A stretch of DNA of 50,723 bases from Saccharopolyspora oryzae (GCF_027853915.1 NZ_JAQGLA010000051.1:1-50723), one strand, 5' to 3'. Positions 6,865 to 15,862 are shown, counted from the first letter of the stretch. Notes: generated by a model not told the origin, from the letters alone. Translations and numbers: made by a program.

Positions 6865-8075
6865 TGGACTTCGCTTACGACGCACGCACGGAGGAACTGC
6901 GCGAGCAGCTCCAGGACTTCATGGACTCCCACGTCTACCCGGCCGAACCGGTGTTCCTGCAGCAGCTCGCCGAAGCCGAGGACGAGTGGTCGGCGCACCC
7001 GCCGATCATGGACGAGCTCAAGGCCGAAGCCCGCAAGCGCGGCCTGTGGAACCTGTTCCTGCCGGGCGAGCACGGCGCCGGGCTGACCAACCTGCAGTAC
7101 GCCCCGCTGGCCGAGATCATGGGCCGGGCCGGGCGGCTGGCCCCGGAGGCCACCAACTGCTCCGCGCCGGACACCGGCAACATGGAGGTGCTGGCGCAGT
7201 TCGGCACCGAGCAGCAGAAGAAGCAGTGGCTGGAACCGCTGCTGGAGGGCGAGATCCGGTCCGCGTTCTGCATGACCGAACCGGAGGTCGCGTCCTCCGA
7301 CGCCACCAACATCGGCACCCGCATCGAACGCGACGGCGACCACTACGTCATCAACGGCCGCAAGTGGTTCTCCTCCGGCGCGATGAACCCGCGCTGCGAG
7401 ATCCTGATCGTGATGGGCAAGACCGACCCGGACGCCGAGCGGCACCGCCAGCAGAGCCAGGTCCTGGTCCCCAAGAACACCCCGGGCGTGCGGATCGAGC
7501 GCAGCATGCACGTCTTCGGCTACTCCGACGCCGACCACGGCGGGCACGCCGAGATCGTGTTCGAGAACGTCCGGGTGCCGATCGAGAACGTGATCTCCGG
7601 CGAGGGCGAGGGCTTCGCGATCGCCCAGGCCCGCCTCGGTCCCGGCCGCATCCACCACTGCATGCGCGCCATCGGGATGGCCGAGCGGGCGCTGGAGCTG
7701 ATGTGCCGGCGCACCAACGAGCGCGTCGCCTTCGGCAAGCCGCTGGCCGAGCAGGGCATCGTCCAGCACTGGATCGCCGAATCGCGGGTCAAGATCGAGC
7801 AGGCCCGGCTGCTGGTGCTCAAGACAGCGTGGCTGATGGACACCGTCGGCAACAGGGGCGCGCACACCGAGATCCAGTCGATCAAGGTGGCGGTGCCGGA
7901 GATGGCGACCTGGGTCATCGACCGCGCCATCCAGGCCCACGGCGGCGGAGGCGTCAGCCAGGAGTTCCCGCTGGCCAACCTCTACGCCCACGCCCGAACC
8001 CTGCACATCGTCGACGGCCCCGACGAGGTCCACCGCCGCTCGCTCGCCCGCCGCGAACTGAGGAAGTACCGCTGA
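6864..8075 (+). CDS. Acyl-CoA dehydrogenase, ACAD10/11 type
   Basis: 403 residues, full-length ACAD fold: N-terminal helical domain, [18 protein letters not shown] in the flavin-binding beta domain, and C-terminal helices with [15 protein letters not shown] and [18 protein letters not shown]. At the catalytic-base position it has IVDGPDEVH rather than the EGT of classical enzymes, exactly the form seen in ACAD10/11, where phosphate is lost from a 4-phosphoacyl-CoA. Start ATG 6864 follows AAGGAGGA. It is the third gene of the HAD-kinase-dehydrogenase set. Substrate chain length cannot be read. Confidence 0.9.
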   Translation: MDFAYDARTEELREQLQDFMDSHVYPAEPVFLQQLAEAEDEWSAHPPIMDELKAEARKRGLWNLFLPGEHGAGLTNLQYAPLAEIMGRAGRLAPEATNCSAPDTGNMEVLAQFGTEQQKKQWLEPLLEGEIRSAFCMTEPEVASSDATNIGTRIERDGDHYVINGRKWFSSGAMNPRCEILIVMGKTDPDAERHRQQSQVLVPKNTPGVRIERSMHVFGYSDADHGGHAEIVFENVRVPIENVISGEGEGFAIAQARLGPGRIHHCMRAIGMAERALELMCRRTNERVAFGKPLAEQGIVQHWIAESRVKIEQARLLVLKTAWLMDTVGNRGAHTEIQSIKVAVPEMATWVIDRAIQAHGGGGVSQEFPLANLYAHARTLHIVDGPDEVHRRSLARRELRKYR

Positions 8076-8127
8076 TCGTCCGCCGTCGTTGAGCACGGTG
8101 CAGACCCACACATCGCAAGGAGAAGCA

Positions 8128-8883
8128 ATGGCAAACAGTCGAGTCGCGATCGTCACCGGTGCCGCCCGCGGGATCGGCGCGGCCACCGCCAAGCGGCTGG
8201 CCGAGGACGGTTTCGCCGTCGCCGTCATCGACCTCGACGAGAAGAACTGCGCCGAAACGGTCTCGGCGATCGAAGGCGCCGGCGGCAAGGCCCTCGCGGT
8301 CGGCTGCGACGTCAGCGACGCCGAGCAGGTGCAGGCCGCGGTGGACCGCATCGCCAGCGAGCTCGGCGCCCCGACCGTGCTGGTCAACAACGCCGGGGTC
8401 CTCCGGGACAACCTGCTGTTCAAGATGTCCGAGGACGACTGGGACATCGTGATGGGCGTGCACCTGCGGGGCGCGTTCCTGATGAGCCGCGCGGTGCAGA
8501 AGCACATGGTCGAGGCCAAGTGGGGTCGCATCGTCAACCTCTCCAGCACCTCGGCGCTGGGCAACCGCGGCCAGGCCAACTACTCCACCGCCAAGGCCGG
8601 TCTGCAGGGCCTGACCAAGACGCTGGCCATCGAGCTGGGCAAGTTCGGCGTCACCGCCAACGCCATCGCGCCGGGCTTCATCGCCACCGACATGACCAAG
8701 GCCACCGCCGAGCGGGTGGGCATGGGCTTCGAGGAGTTCACCCAGGCCGCGGCGGCGAGCATCCCGGTGGCGCGGGTCGGCCAGCCCGAGGACATCGCCA
8801 ACACGGTGTCCTTCTTCGCCGACGAGCGCTCCGGTTTCGTCTCCGGCCAGGTCATCTACGTGGCCGGCGGGCCGAAGGCATGA
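8128..8883 (+). CDS. SDR-family dehydrogenase, FabG-like
   Basis: 251 residues. The Rossmann motif TGAARGIG is near residue 11, NNAG near 89, the catalytic Ser lies in IVNLSSTSALG, and the YSTAK motif (Y-x3-K) is at about 152-156. PGFIATDMT and the C-terminal SGQVIYVAGG are characteristic of 3-oxoacyl reductases or 3-hydroxyacyl-CoA dehydrogenases (FabG type). Start ATG 8128 follows AAGGAGAAG. Its stop overlaps the next ATG. In this operon it plausibly oxidises a 3-hydroxyacyl-CoA made by the MaoC hydratase; that is inference. Confidence 0.9.
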   Translation: MANSRVAIVTGAARGIGAATAKRLAEDGFAVAVIDLDEKNCAETVSAIEGAGGKALAVGCDVSDAEQVQAAVDRIASELGAPTVLVNNAGVLRDNLLFKMSEDDWDIVMGVHLRGAFLMSRAVQKHMVEAKWGRIVNLSSTSALGNRGQANYSTAKAGLQGLTKTLAIELGKFGVTANAIAPGFIATDMTKATAERVGMGFEEFTQAAAASIPVARVGQPEDIANTVSFFADERSGFVSGQVIYVAGGPKA

Positions 8884-10064
8884 CCGTGGACGCCGCCGAA
8901 CTCCGCGGCCGGGTGGAGGAGTTCCTCGCCGCGCACGATCCGCAGCGGACCGACCGGCTGGAGTTCCTGCGGGCGCGCTTCGACGCCGGGCTGGCGTGGG
9001 TGCACTTCCCCGCCGGTCTCGGCGGTCTCGGCGCTGCGCGGGAGCTGCAGCCCGAGGTCGACGCCGCGTTCGCCGAGGCGGGCGCGCCGGACAACCAGCC
9101 GCAGCTCAACGTCATCGGCCTGGGCATGGCCGCGCCCACGATCCTGCGCTTCGGCACCGACGAGCAGCGCCGGCGCTACCTCCGTCCTCTGTGGACGGGC
9201 GAGGAGACCTGGTGCCAGCTGTTCTCCGAACCCGGCGCCGGATCCGACCTCGCCGCGCTGTCCACGCGGGCAGTGCGGGAAGGCGAGGAGTGGGTGGTCG
9301 ACGGGCAGAAGGTGTGGACCTCGCTGGCGCACCGCGCTCGGTGGGCGATCCTGGTCGCCCGCTCCGATCCCGACCAGCCCAAGCACAAGGGCCTGAGCTA
9401 CTTCATCTGCGACATGACCGCGCCGGGCGTCGAAGTGCGCCCGCTGCGGCAGATCACCGGTGAGGCCGAGTTCAACGAGGTGTTCCTGACCGGGGTGCGG
9501 ATCCCGGACTCCCAGCGCCTCGGCGAGGTCGGCCAGGGCTGGCAGGTCGCGATGGGCACCCTGATGAACGAGCGGGTCGCCATCGGCGGGCGCACTCCCC
9601 CGCGCGAGGGCGGCATGATCGGCGAAGCCGCCGAGGCCTGGCGCAACCACCCGGACAAGCGCACCCACGGCCTGCACGACCGGCTGCTGCAGCTGTGGGT
9701 GGAGGCCGAGGCGACCCGGCTGACCAGCATCCGGCTGCGCCAGCAGCTCGCCGTCGGAGAGCCCGGGCCCGAGGGGTCCGCGGTCAAGGTCTCCTTCGCC
9801 GAGCAGAACCAGGCGATCACCGGCTTCGAGCTGGAGTTCCTGGGCGAGGACGGGCTGACCTACGACGACTGGACCTTCCGCCAGCCCGACTACGCCTCGC
9901 TCACCAAGCGCGGGGCCGGTTTCCGGTACCTGCGGGCGAAGGGCAACTCCATCGAGGGCGGCACCACCGAGATCCTGCGCAACGTGATCGCCGAACGGGT
10001 GCTGGGGCTGCCGCCCGAGATCCGCACCGACAAGGACCGGCCGTGGAAGGAGCTGCCGCGATGA
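8880..10064 (+). CDS. Acyl-CoA dehydrogenase, catalytic subunit of a predicted heteromer
   Basis: 394 residues. FAD/substrate motifs include CQLFSEPGAGSDLAALSTRA and WVVDGQKVWTSLA. The C-terminal YLRAKGNSIEGGTTEILRN keeps the EGGT segment bearing the catalytic Glu. It lies ATGA-coupled to the SDR before it and to a second ACAD gene after it that lacks this segment. This one-with, one-without arrangement is known for actinobacterial alpha2beta2 dehydrogenases of sterol side-chain degradation (for example ChsE1/ChsE2), so a heterotetramer is likely. The substrate is not established; no sterol genes are nearby. Confidence 0.88.
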   Translation: MTVDAAELRGRVEEFLAAHDPQRTDRLEFLRARFDAGLAWVHFPAGLGGLGAARELQPEVDAAFAEAGAPDNQPQLNVIGLGMAAPTILRFGTDEQRRRYLRPLWTGEETWCQLFSEPGAGSDLAALSTRAVREGEEWVVDGQKVWTSLAHRARWAILVARSDPDQPKHKGLSYFICDMTAPGVEVRPLRQITGEAEFNEVFLTGVRIPDSQRLGEVGQGWQVAMGTLMNERVAIGGRTPPREGGMIGEAAEAWRNHPDKRTHGLHDRLLQLWVEAEATRLTSIRLRQQLAVGEPGPEGSAVKVSFAEQNQAITGFELEFLGEDGLTYDDWTFRQPDYASLTKRGAGFRYLRAKGNSIEGGTTEILRNVIAERVLGLPPEIRTDKDRPWKELPR

Positions 10065-11164
10065 GCGCTCCCGACCTGCTCTACAGCGAGCTGGAGGAAG
10101 ACCTGCGGGCCACCGTGCGGCGACTGCTGCGCGACCGCTGCGACTGGACCGCGGTGCTGGCCCGCTGCGAAACCGACGAGCCCTACGACCTGGCCCTCTG
10201 GCGCACCCTCGCCGGCGAGCTCGGCCTGGCGGCGCTGCTGGTGCCCGAGGAGCTCGGCGGAGCCGGAGCCAGCGCTCGGGAGCTGGCGGTGGTGGCCGAG
10301 GAGATCGGCAGCGCGGTCGCACCGGTGCCGTTCCTGAGCAACGTGCTGGCCACTGCGGTGCTGGTGGCCTGCGCGGAGCAGGAGGTGCTGCCGCAGCTGG
10401 CGGACGGTTCCCGGATCGGCGCCGTCGCGGTCGGGCTGACCACGGCGCCCGGTGCCGCGTTCCCGCAGTCGGTGAAGGCCGACGGATCCGCGCTGACCGG
10501 TCGCGCGTCGGCGGTGGTCGACCTGGAGGTCGCCGACCACGTGGTGGTCCCGGCCGTCGACGCCGACGGCGCGGCGCTGTACCTGGTGGACACCGCCGCA
10601 TCCGGGGTCACCCGGACGCCGACCACGCCGCTGGACCTCACCCAGCGGTTCGGCACCCTCGACCTGGACGGCGCGCACGGCCGGCGGCTGGCCTCCGGGG
10701 CCGATGCCGAGCGGATCCTGCGGCAGGCGCTGCTGACCGCCGCCGGGCTGCTGGCGTCCGAACAGGTCGGGCTCGCGCAGCACTGCCTGGACTCCACAGT
10801 GGACTACGCGAAGACCCGGTACCAGTTCGGCCGGCAGATCGGCTCGTTCCAGGCGGTCAAGCACCGGCTGGCCGACCTGTGGGTGGGCGTCAGCTCGGGA
10901 CGTTCCACGGCCCGCAACGCCGCGGACGCCCTGGCCCAGGACTCCGAGGCCGAGCTCGCCGTGGCCATCGCCCAGGCGTACTGCTCGGACCTGGCGGTGC
11001 TGGCCGCCGAGGAGCACCTCCAGCTGCACGGCGGCATCGGCATGACCTGGGAACATCCGGCCCACCTCTACCTGGGCCGGGCCAAGAGCTCCCAGCTCGC
11101 CTTCGGCATCGCCGAAACCCACCGCCAGCGCATCGCAGAACTGGTCGACCTGCCCCAGCCGTAA
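10061..11164 (+). CDS. Acyl-CoA dehydrogenase, partner subunit lacking the catalytic Glu
   Basis: 367 residues, shorter and more divergent than the neighbouring ACAD. It keeps the ACAD fold markers YQFGRQIGSFQAVKHRLADL and LQLHGGIGMTWEHPAHLYL, but the C-terminus reads AKSSQLAFGIAETHRQRI, without any EGT/EGGT, so the general base is missing. The flavin-side SEPGAGSD motif is also absent. These losses fit the non-catalytic subunit of an alpha2beta2 dehydrogenase paired with the product of the overlapping upstream gene (ATGA). The 50-bp palindrome starts 1 base after the stop. Confidence 0.88.
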   Translation: MSAPDLLYSELEEDLRATVRRLLRDRCDWTAVLARCETDEPYDLALWRTLAGELGLAALLVPEELGGAGASARELAVVAEEIGSAVAPVPFLSNVLATAVLVACAEQEVLPQLADGSRIGAVAVGLTTAPGAAFPQSVKADGSALTGRASAVVDLEVADHVVVPAVDADGAALYLVDTAASGVTRTPTTPLDLTQRFGTLDLDGAHGRRLASGADAERILRQALLTAAGLLASEQVGLAQHCLDSTVDYAKTRYQFGRQIGSFQAVKHRLADLWVGVSSGRSTARNAADALAQDSEAELAVAIAQAYCSDLAVLAAEEHLQLHGGIGMTWEHPAHLYLGRAKSSQLAFGIAETHRQRIAELVDLPQP

Positions 11165-11165
11165 C

Positions 11166-11215
11166 GGGTCGTGAGTGCGTAACAGTGTTCGAACACTGTT
11201 ACGCACTCACGACCC
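11166..11215. repeat. Perfect 50-bp palindrome, copy 1
   Basis: Two 25-base arms meet with no spacer at the central GTTCGAAC (11187-11194). The arm starts GGGTCGTGAGTGCG. It sits 1 base after the ACAD stop and 27 bases before the MaoC start. The same 48-bp palindrome is at 43647-43694 between convergent genes. It likely acts as a terminator or attenuator and looks like a dispersed repeat family. Confidence 0.85.
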
Positions 11216-11242
11216 TCACCGTCCACACAGGAGGTTCCCGCA

Positions 11243-11695
11243 GTGCGAGTGTTCACGAGCAAGGAAGAGATCATGGCGGCCAAGGGCGAGCCGCTGGGCA
11301 GCAGCGAGTGGCTGACCATCACCCAGGAGCAGGTGAACCAGTTCGCCGACGCCACCCTGGACCACCAGTGGATCCACGTCGACGTCGAACGCGCCGAGCA
11401 GGGACCGTTCGGGGCGCCGATCGCGCACGGCTTCCTCACCCTGAGCCTGCTCTCGAAGCTCAACTCGCAGAACTACCGGTTCGAGGGCGCGAAGATGGGG
11501 ATCAACTACGGCCTGAACAAGGTCCGCTTCCCCAGCCCGGTCCCGGTCGGCGCCCGCATCCGCTCGGTCGCCGAGCTCGCCGACGTCACCGAGGTCGAAG
11601 GCGGCGTGCAGCTGACGATCAAGTCCACCATCGAGATCGAAGGCGCGACGAAACCGGCCTGCGTCGCCGAAGGCCTCACCCGAGTCGTCTTCTGA
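11243..11695 (+). CDS. MaoC-family (R)-enoyl-CoA hydratase/dehydratase
   Basis: 150 residues with a hot-dog fold. The hydratase-2 motif DATLDHQWIHVDVERA followed by FGAPIAHGFLTLSLL carries the catalytic Asp and His of the MaoC (R)-specific hydratases. Start GTG 11243 is preceded by AGGAGG. It is last in the rightward operon, separated from the paired ACADs by the palindromic repeat, which may reduce its expression. With the ACADs and the SDR it completes dehydrogenation, hydration and oxidation steps. A strong hairpin follows at 11703. Confidence 0.9.
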   Translation: MRVFTSKEEIMAAKGEPLGSSEWLTITQEQVNQFADATLDHQWIHVDVERAEQGPFGAPIAHGFLTLSLLSKLNSQNYRFEGAKMGINYGLNKVRFPSPVPVGARIRSVAELADVTEVEGGVQLTIKSTIEIEGATKPACVAEGLTRVVF

Positions 11696-11702
11696 CGGCG
11701 AA

Positions 11703-11735
11703 GGGTGCCCGGACCGGCTGCCGGTCCGGGCACCC
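11703..11735 (+). terminator. Terminator of the rightward catabolic operon
   Basis: GGGTGCCCGGACCGG (11703-11717) pairs perfectly with CCGGTCCGGGCACCC (11721-11735) around a 3-base loop, 8 bases after the MaoC stop. Confidence 0.85.
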
Positions 11736-11852
11736 TCCTGGCGAACTGATCTCGCCCCGAAGCTCCTGCGAATTTATTTCGGTTGACACTGAAACGACAG
11801 GAGTAAATGAAGATCTTTCACGTGCGGACGCGCCCTCCCCGCTGGGCCGCCG

Positions 11853-13502
11853 TCAGCGGTCGCGGAGGTGGCGGCGGAGGATCTTGCCCGTCGGGGTCTT
11901 CGGGAGTTCCGGGAGGATTTCGATCTCGCGCGGGTACTTGTAGGCCGCCATCTCGTTGCGGCAGTGGGCGATCAGGTCGTCCGGGGTGGTCGAAGTGCCC
12001 GGTTTCAGGGTGACGAAGGCCTTCACCGACTCGCCCCGATAGGCGTCCGGGACACCGACCACCGCTGCCTCCAGGACCGCCGGGTGGGTGTAGAGGACGT
12101 CCTCCACCTCCCGGGGCCAGACCTTGTAGCCGGCCGCGTTGATCATGTCCTTCTTGCGGTCCACCGCGAAGAACCAGCCGTCGGCGTCCATGAAACCGAC
12201 GTCGCCCGTGCGCATTTCGCCGTCCGGCAGCGCCGACGCGGTGGCCTCGGGCTTGCGCCAGTAGCCGGGCACCACCTGGGGCCCGGCGATCGCGATCTCG
12301 CCCACCTGGCCGACCGGGGCTTCCGCACCGGCATCGTCGAGGATCCGCACCGCCGTGCCGAAGATGGGCAGTCCGATCGACAGCGCGCCGGACGCCGGGT
12401 CCACCGGTGCGCGCGTGCCCGGCGGGACGAGGTGGGTGATCGACGTGGTCTCGGTCAGGCCGTAGGCGTTGTGGATGTAGTGGCCGGTCCGGTCCTGGAA
12501 CTGCTGGTTCACCGCCGGCGGCACCGGCGCGCCACCCGAGTAGACCAGCCGGAACGAGCGGAAGTCCTCGGCCGACACCCCTTCCACCGCGGACAGGCTG
12601 ATGAACGCGGTGATGGCGCCGATGGTGAACGTGGGGCGGTGCTCGCGGATCGCGTCCAGGACGACCTCCGGCTGGAACCGGTGGACCAGCACCAGCGGGC
12701 ACGGCACGAGCAGGCTCAGCGCGAAGTGCCCGACCAGACCCGTGATGTGGAACAACGGCGCGACGCCCAGGACGCTGTCGGCCGGGGTGATGCCCATCCA
12801 GTCCCGGAAGGCCTGCGCGTTGAACGCGATCACGGCGTGGGTGTTCATCGCACCCTTGGGCTCACCGGTCGTGCCGGAGGTGTAGGTGAGGACGGCGACG
12901 TCGGAGGGCGATGGCGGGTCGGCCACCGGGGTATGACCGGCGTACCGGTCGACGAGCCCGAGCAGGTCCAGCGCCTGCCCGCGGTCCACCTCCGCCTGCG
13001 GCATGACGCGGGGATCGTCGCGGGTCTGCCAATCGCGCGCCGAGCAGGTGATGACGGTCGAGACCTTCGTGACGCCCGAATCGAGCACCTGCCGTGCGAC
13101 CGGGAGCAGCTCGTCCAGGCAGACCAACGCGGTGGCGCCCGAATCGGTCAGGAGGTAGGACAGCTCCCGCGCCTTGTTCATCGGATTGATGACCACGGCC
13201 GCTCCCCCGGCCTTCCACGCGGCCACCACCGCGACCACGAACGCGGGGTTGTTCTGCACGTAGACGCCGAGCCGGTCGCCCGGTCGAAAACCGTTGTCCT
13301 GCAACGCGACCGCGAGCGCGTCGGACGCCGAGTCCACGTCGGCCAGGGTGAGCTGCCCGTCGAAGTAGCGGATAGCCGCGGTTTCCGGTGCGCGGGCCAC
13401 CGCGGCGCGGAACAGGTCGAGCGCGGTGCCGTGCTCGACCTCGATGTCCGCCGGGAGGTTCCCGTAGTGGGCGAGCCAAGGACGCTGCGCGTAGCTGCTC
13501 AT
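11853..13502 (-). CDS. Class I adenylate-forming acyl-CoA synthetase
   Basis: 549 residues. Core motifs are LTYTSGTTGEPKGA (A3, ATP binding), NAYGLTETTSITH (A5), MRTGDVGFMDADGWFF (A7), DRKKDMINAAGYKVWPREVE (A8 hinge) and PKTPTGKILRR with the catalytic Lys (A10). It activates a carboxylic acid to its CoA thioester through an acyl-AMP; chain length is not evident. ATG 13502 has AAGGGTGG upstream; the longer frame to 13568 has none. It is a paralogue of the synthetase at 15923-17596, with very similar C-terminal domains. It transcribes towards the MaoC operon. Confidence 0.92.
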   Translation of the reverse strand: MSSYAQRPWLAHYGNLPADIEVEHGTALDLFRAAVARAPETAAIRYFDGQLTLADVDSASDALAVALQDNGFRPGDRLGVYVQNNPAFVVAVVAAWKAGGAAVVINPMNKARELSYLLTDSGATALVCLDELLPVARQVLDSGVTKVSTVITCSARDWQTRDDPRVMPQAEVDRGQALDLLGLVDRYAGHTPVADPPSPSDVAVLTYTSGTTGEPKGAMNTHAVIAFNAQAFRDWMGITPADSVLGVAPLFHITGLVGHFALSLLVPCPLVLVHRFQPEVVLDAIREHRPTFTIGAITAFISLSAVEGVSAEDFRSFRLVYSGGAPVPPAVNQQFQDRTGHYIHNAYGLTETTSITHLVPPGTRAPVDPASGALSIGLPIFGTAVRILDDAGAEAPVGQVGEIAIAGPQVVPGYWRKPEATASALPDGEMRTGDVGFMDADGWFFAVDRKKDMINAAGYKVWPREVEDVLYTHPAVLEAAVVGVPDAYRGESVKAFVTLKPGTSTTPDDLIAHCRNEMAAYKYPREIEILPELPKTPTGKILRRHLRDR

Positions 13503-13618
13503 CTGACCACCCTTTTCCCGCCAGCGGTGTTCCTTGCCGCGACGGCCTGGAATCTCGCACCTCGGCACTGCGCGGTCAAGCCCGGAAGATCAGCGAAAAC
13601 CGTTGGACCGCACCGGGA

Positions 13619-14236
13619 TCACGGACGCAGCGAGGCCAGCAGCAGATCGGCGAACTGCTCCCCGACGTCCTCCCCGGTGAGCTCGCCGTCCTGGCGGAAC
13701 CAGGTGCCCAGGTGGTGCACCGCGCCGAAGAAGAAGTCCACCACCAGGTCCGGCGACTTGTCCGTCCGGAACACCCCGTCGCGCTGCCCCTCTTCGATCA
13801 GCGCGCACACCCGCTCGTGGTAGCGGCGGCGCTCCGCGCGGACTTCGGTCTGCTTGTCCGCGTGCAGCAGGTGCATGGAGCGGAAGAAGATCTTCGTGTC
13901 GTCCAGGTTCGCCGCCGTGGTCGCGACGACGTCGGCGGCCACGGCGTGCAGCCGCTCCTGCACCGGGGAGTCGCTGTCGGCCGCGCTCTCCATCCGCGCG
14001 TGCTGCACCCGCAGCACCCGCGCGTAGATCTCGTAGAGCAGGTCGTCCTTGGAGCCGAAGTAGTGGTACATCGCCCCCTTGGTGACCCCGGCCGCGTCCA
14101 CGATCTGCTGCACCGAGGTCAGTTCGTAGCCCTGCTCGGCGAACAACTTCGTCGCCACCGAGAGCAACCGCTGCGGGACCGGCTCGTCACCTGCCGCCGT
14201 CGCGGCGGTGGTGCGGCCGTTGGCCACCCGCGCCAT
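13619..14236 (-). CDS. TetR-family regulator, likely repressor of the acyl-CoA genes
   Basis: 205 residues. The HTH is TSVQQIVDAAGVTKGAMYHYF followed by GSKDDLLYEI at residues about 40-70, very characteristic of TetR repressors that respond to acyl-CoAs (FadR/KstR2-like). The C-terminal all-helical domain has DKSPDLVVDFFFGAVHHLGTWF. It lies inside the acyl-CoA island between a synthetase and two SDRs. The ACCG..CGGT palindromes at 5138 and 17614 are the best candidate sites, but no such site is seen directly at its own start, so the link is inference. Confidence 0.9.
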   Translation of the reverse strand: MARVANGRTTAATAAGDEPVPQRLLSVATKLFAEQGYELTSVQQIVDAAGVTKGAMYHYFGSKDDLLYEIYARVLRVQHARMESAADSDSPVQERLHAVAADVVATTAANLDDTKIFFRSMHLLHADKQTEVRAERRRYHERVCALIEEGQRDGVFRTDKSPDLVVDFFFGAVHHLGTWFRQDGELTGEDVGEQFADLLLASLRP

Positions 14237-14277
14237 GTCAACCTCCCCTGTCGATCCCCGCTCAGCGTATCGACCCG

Positions 14278-14303
14278 CCGGTCCGCTGCGCCGCGGACCG
14301 GCG
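14278..14303 (-). terminator. Terminator after the SDR operon
   Basis: GCCGGTCCGC (14278-14287) pairs with GCGGACCGGC (14294-14303) over a 6-base loop, 12 bases beyond the leftward stop at 14316 and before the TetR start at 14236. Confidence 0.7.
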
Positions 14304-14315
14304 AGGATCCGCCCG

Positions 14316-15080
14316 TCATCCCAGCTTGCGCTGGAGCTTGCGCATGCCCGCCTGCCACCGCTGCGGCTGGGCGGCGCGCAACGCGTAGTAGTCGGCGACC
14401 TCCGGGTGCGGCAGGATCAGGAACTCGCCGCTGTCCAGCGAGTCGGCGACCAGGTCGGCGACCTGCTCCGGTTCCAGCGCTCCGTCGTCGAGCAGCGTCT
14501 TGCCCGCCTGCCCGCTGCTGCCGAGCATGTTCGTGCGCACGCCCTGCGGGCACAGGGCCTGCGCGGTGATGCCCTTGTCCGCGTAGGTGATCGCCAGCCA
14601 TTCGGCGAAGCCGAGCGCCGCATGTTTGGTCACCGAGTACGGCGCGGCCTGCAGCATCGTCAGCAGCCCCGCAGCCGACACCGTGGCCAGGAAGTGCCCG
14701 CTCCCCCGCTCCAGCCAGTGCGGGAGCAGCGCGCGGGCGGCGCGGACGTGCGCCATGACGTTGACGTCCCAGGAATCGGCCCACGCCGCCTCGTCGGCCT
14801 CCGGGCCTCCGCCGCGGGAGATCCCGGCGTTGGCGCAGAACAGGTCGATCCGCCCGTGCTCGGTGAGAGCGGCGTCGACCAGCGTTCGCACCCCGTCCTC
14901 GCTCGCGGCATCGCCCGGCACCGCCAGGCCGCCGACCTCCGCCGCGACCCGCTGGACGCCTTCGGTGTCCACATCGGCCAGCACGACCTGCGCTCCGAGC
15001 GCGGAGAACTTGCGGGCCATCGCCGCACCGATGCCGTTGCCCGCACCGGTGATCACCACCGCTGAACCGGCCAGCTGCAC
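14316..15080 (-). CDS. SDR-family oxidoreductase
   Basis: About 254 residues. TGAGNGIGAAMA is the cofactor-binding glycine motif, NAGIS follows strand four, and the active site is ATVSAAGLLTMLQAAPYSVTK with Ser and Tyr-x3-Lys. The C-terminal part has an extra Trp/Arg-rich tail (QPQRWQAGMRKLQRKLG) instead of the SGQ...DGG ending of FabG types. I chose GTG 15080, one base after the stop of the upstream SDR; GTG 15089 overlaps that stop and is an alternative. Transcribed with the upstream SDR; its substrate is unknown. Confidence 0.85.
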   Translation of the reverse strand: MQLAGSAVVITGAGNGIGAAMARKFSALGAQVVLADVDTEGVQRVAAEVGGLAVPGDAASEDGVRTLVDAALTEHGRIDLFCANAGISRGGGPEADEAAWADSWDVNVMAHVRAARALLPHWLERGSGHFLATVSAAGLLTMLQAAPYSVTKHAALGFAEWLAITYADKGITAQALCPQGVRTNMLGSSGQAGKTLLDDGALEPEQVADLVADSLDSGEFLILPHPEVADYYALRAAQPQRWQAGMRKLQRKLG

Positions 15081-15081
15081 C

Positions 15082-15837
15082 TCACACACCGCCCGTCAAC
15101 GTCACGCCGCCGTCGAGCACCAGCACCTGGCCGGTGATCCAGGACGCCTCCTCGGAGAGCAGGAACGCCGCCGCACCGCTGATGTCGGACGGAATTCCCA
15201 AGCGCTGCAACGGGTACTGCGCGGCGACCTCGTCCTCGCGGCCTTCGTAGAGCGCGGTGGCGAACTTCGTCTTGACCACCGCCGGAGCGATCGCGTTGAC
15301 CCGGACCTTCGGGCCGAGCTCCACCGCGAGGTCCTTGGTGATGTAGGACAGCATCGCCTTGGTGGCGCCGTAGAAACCGATCCCCGGCGCTGGTCGCACC
15401 CCGGCCACGGAGGACACGTTGAGCACCGAACCGCCGTGCTCGCCCATCCACGCCCGGTGGACCTGCTGGGTCCACGACAGCGCGGCGAGCACGTTGACCT
15501 CGAAGGACTTGCGCGCGACACCGGGGTCCACGTCCAGCAGCGGGCCGTAGGCCGGGTTGATGCCGGTGTTGTTGACCAGCACGTCCACCCGGCCGAACGC
15601 CTCGACCGTCTTGGCCACCGCTTCGGCCTGGTGCTCGGTGTCGTCGGCCTTGCCCGCGATGCCGAGCGCGTGCTCGGCGCCACCCAGCCCCTCCACCGCC
15701 TCGGCCAGCGGTTCGGGCTTGCGCGCGGTCAAGGTCACCTTCGCGCCCTCGGCCACCAGCCTCTCGGCGATGGCCAGGCCGATGCCCCGGCTGGCACCGG
15801 TCACGACCGCCACCCGACCGTCGAAACGCTTGCTCAT
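15082..15837 (-). CDS. SDR-family dehydrogenase, FabG-like
   Basis: 251 residues. TGASRGIGLAIAERL, NNTGINP, NVSSVAGVR and YGATKAML (Tyr-x3-Lys) are the SDR signature elements, and the C-terminus has ITGQVLVLDGGVTL as in 3-oxoacyl reductases and 3-hydroxyacyl-CoA dehydrogenases. ATG 15837 follows GGAGAGGAAGGACG. It starts an SDR pair and is preceded, at 15863-15908, by the bipartite TTTCAATGGAAAT element, so this operon is probably controlled by the regulator that also acts at 36277. Confidence 0.9.
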   Translation of the reverse strand: MSKRFDGRVAVVTGASRGIGLAIAERLVAEGAKVTLTARKPEPLAEAVEGLGGAEHALGIAGKADDTEHQAEAVAKTVEAFGRVDVLVNNTGINPAYGPLLDVDPGVARKSFEVNVLAALSWTQQVHRAWMGEHGGSVLNVSSVAGVRPAPGIGFYGATKAMLSYITKDLAVELGPKVRVNAIAPAVVKTKFATALYEGREDEVAAQYPLQRLGIPSDISGAAAFLLSEEASWITGQVLVLDGGVTLTGGV

Positions 15838-15862
15838 CTACGTCCTTCCTCTCCGCCGTTCA

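Noticed and set aside
5647..8579. Long opposite-strand frames across the ACAD10-like operon
   Set aside because: These are antisense shadows of genes with full sets of family motifs on the plus strand.
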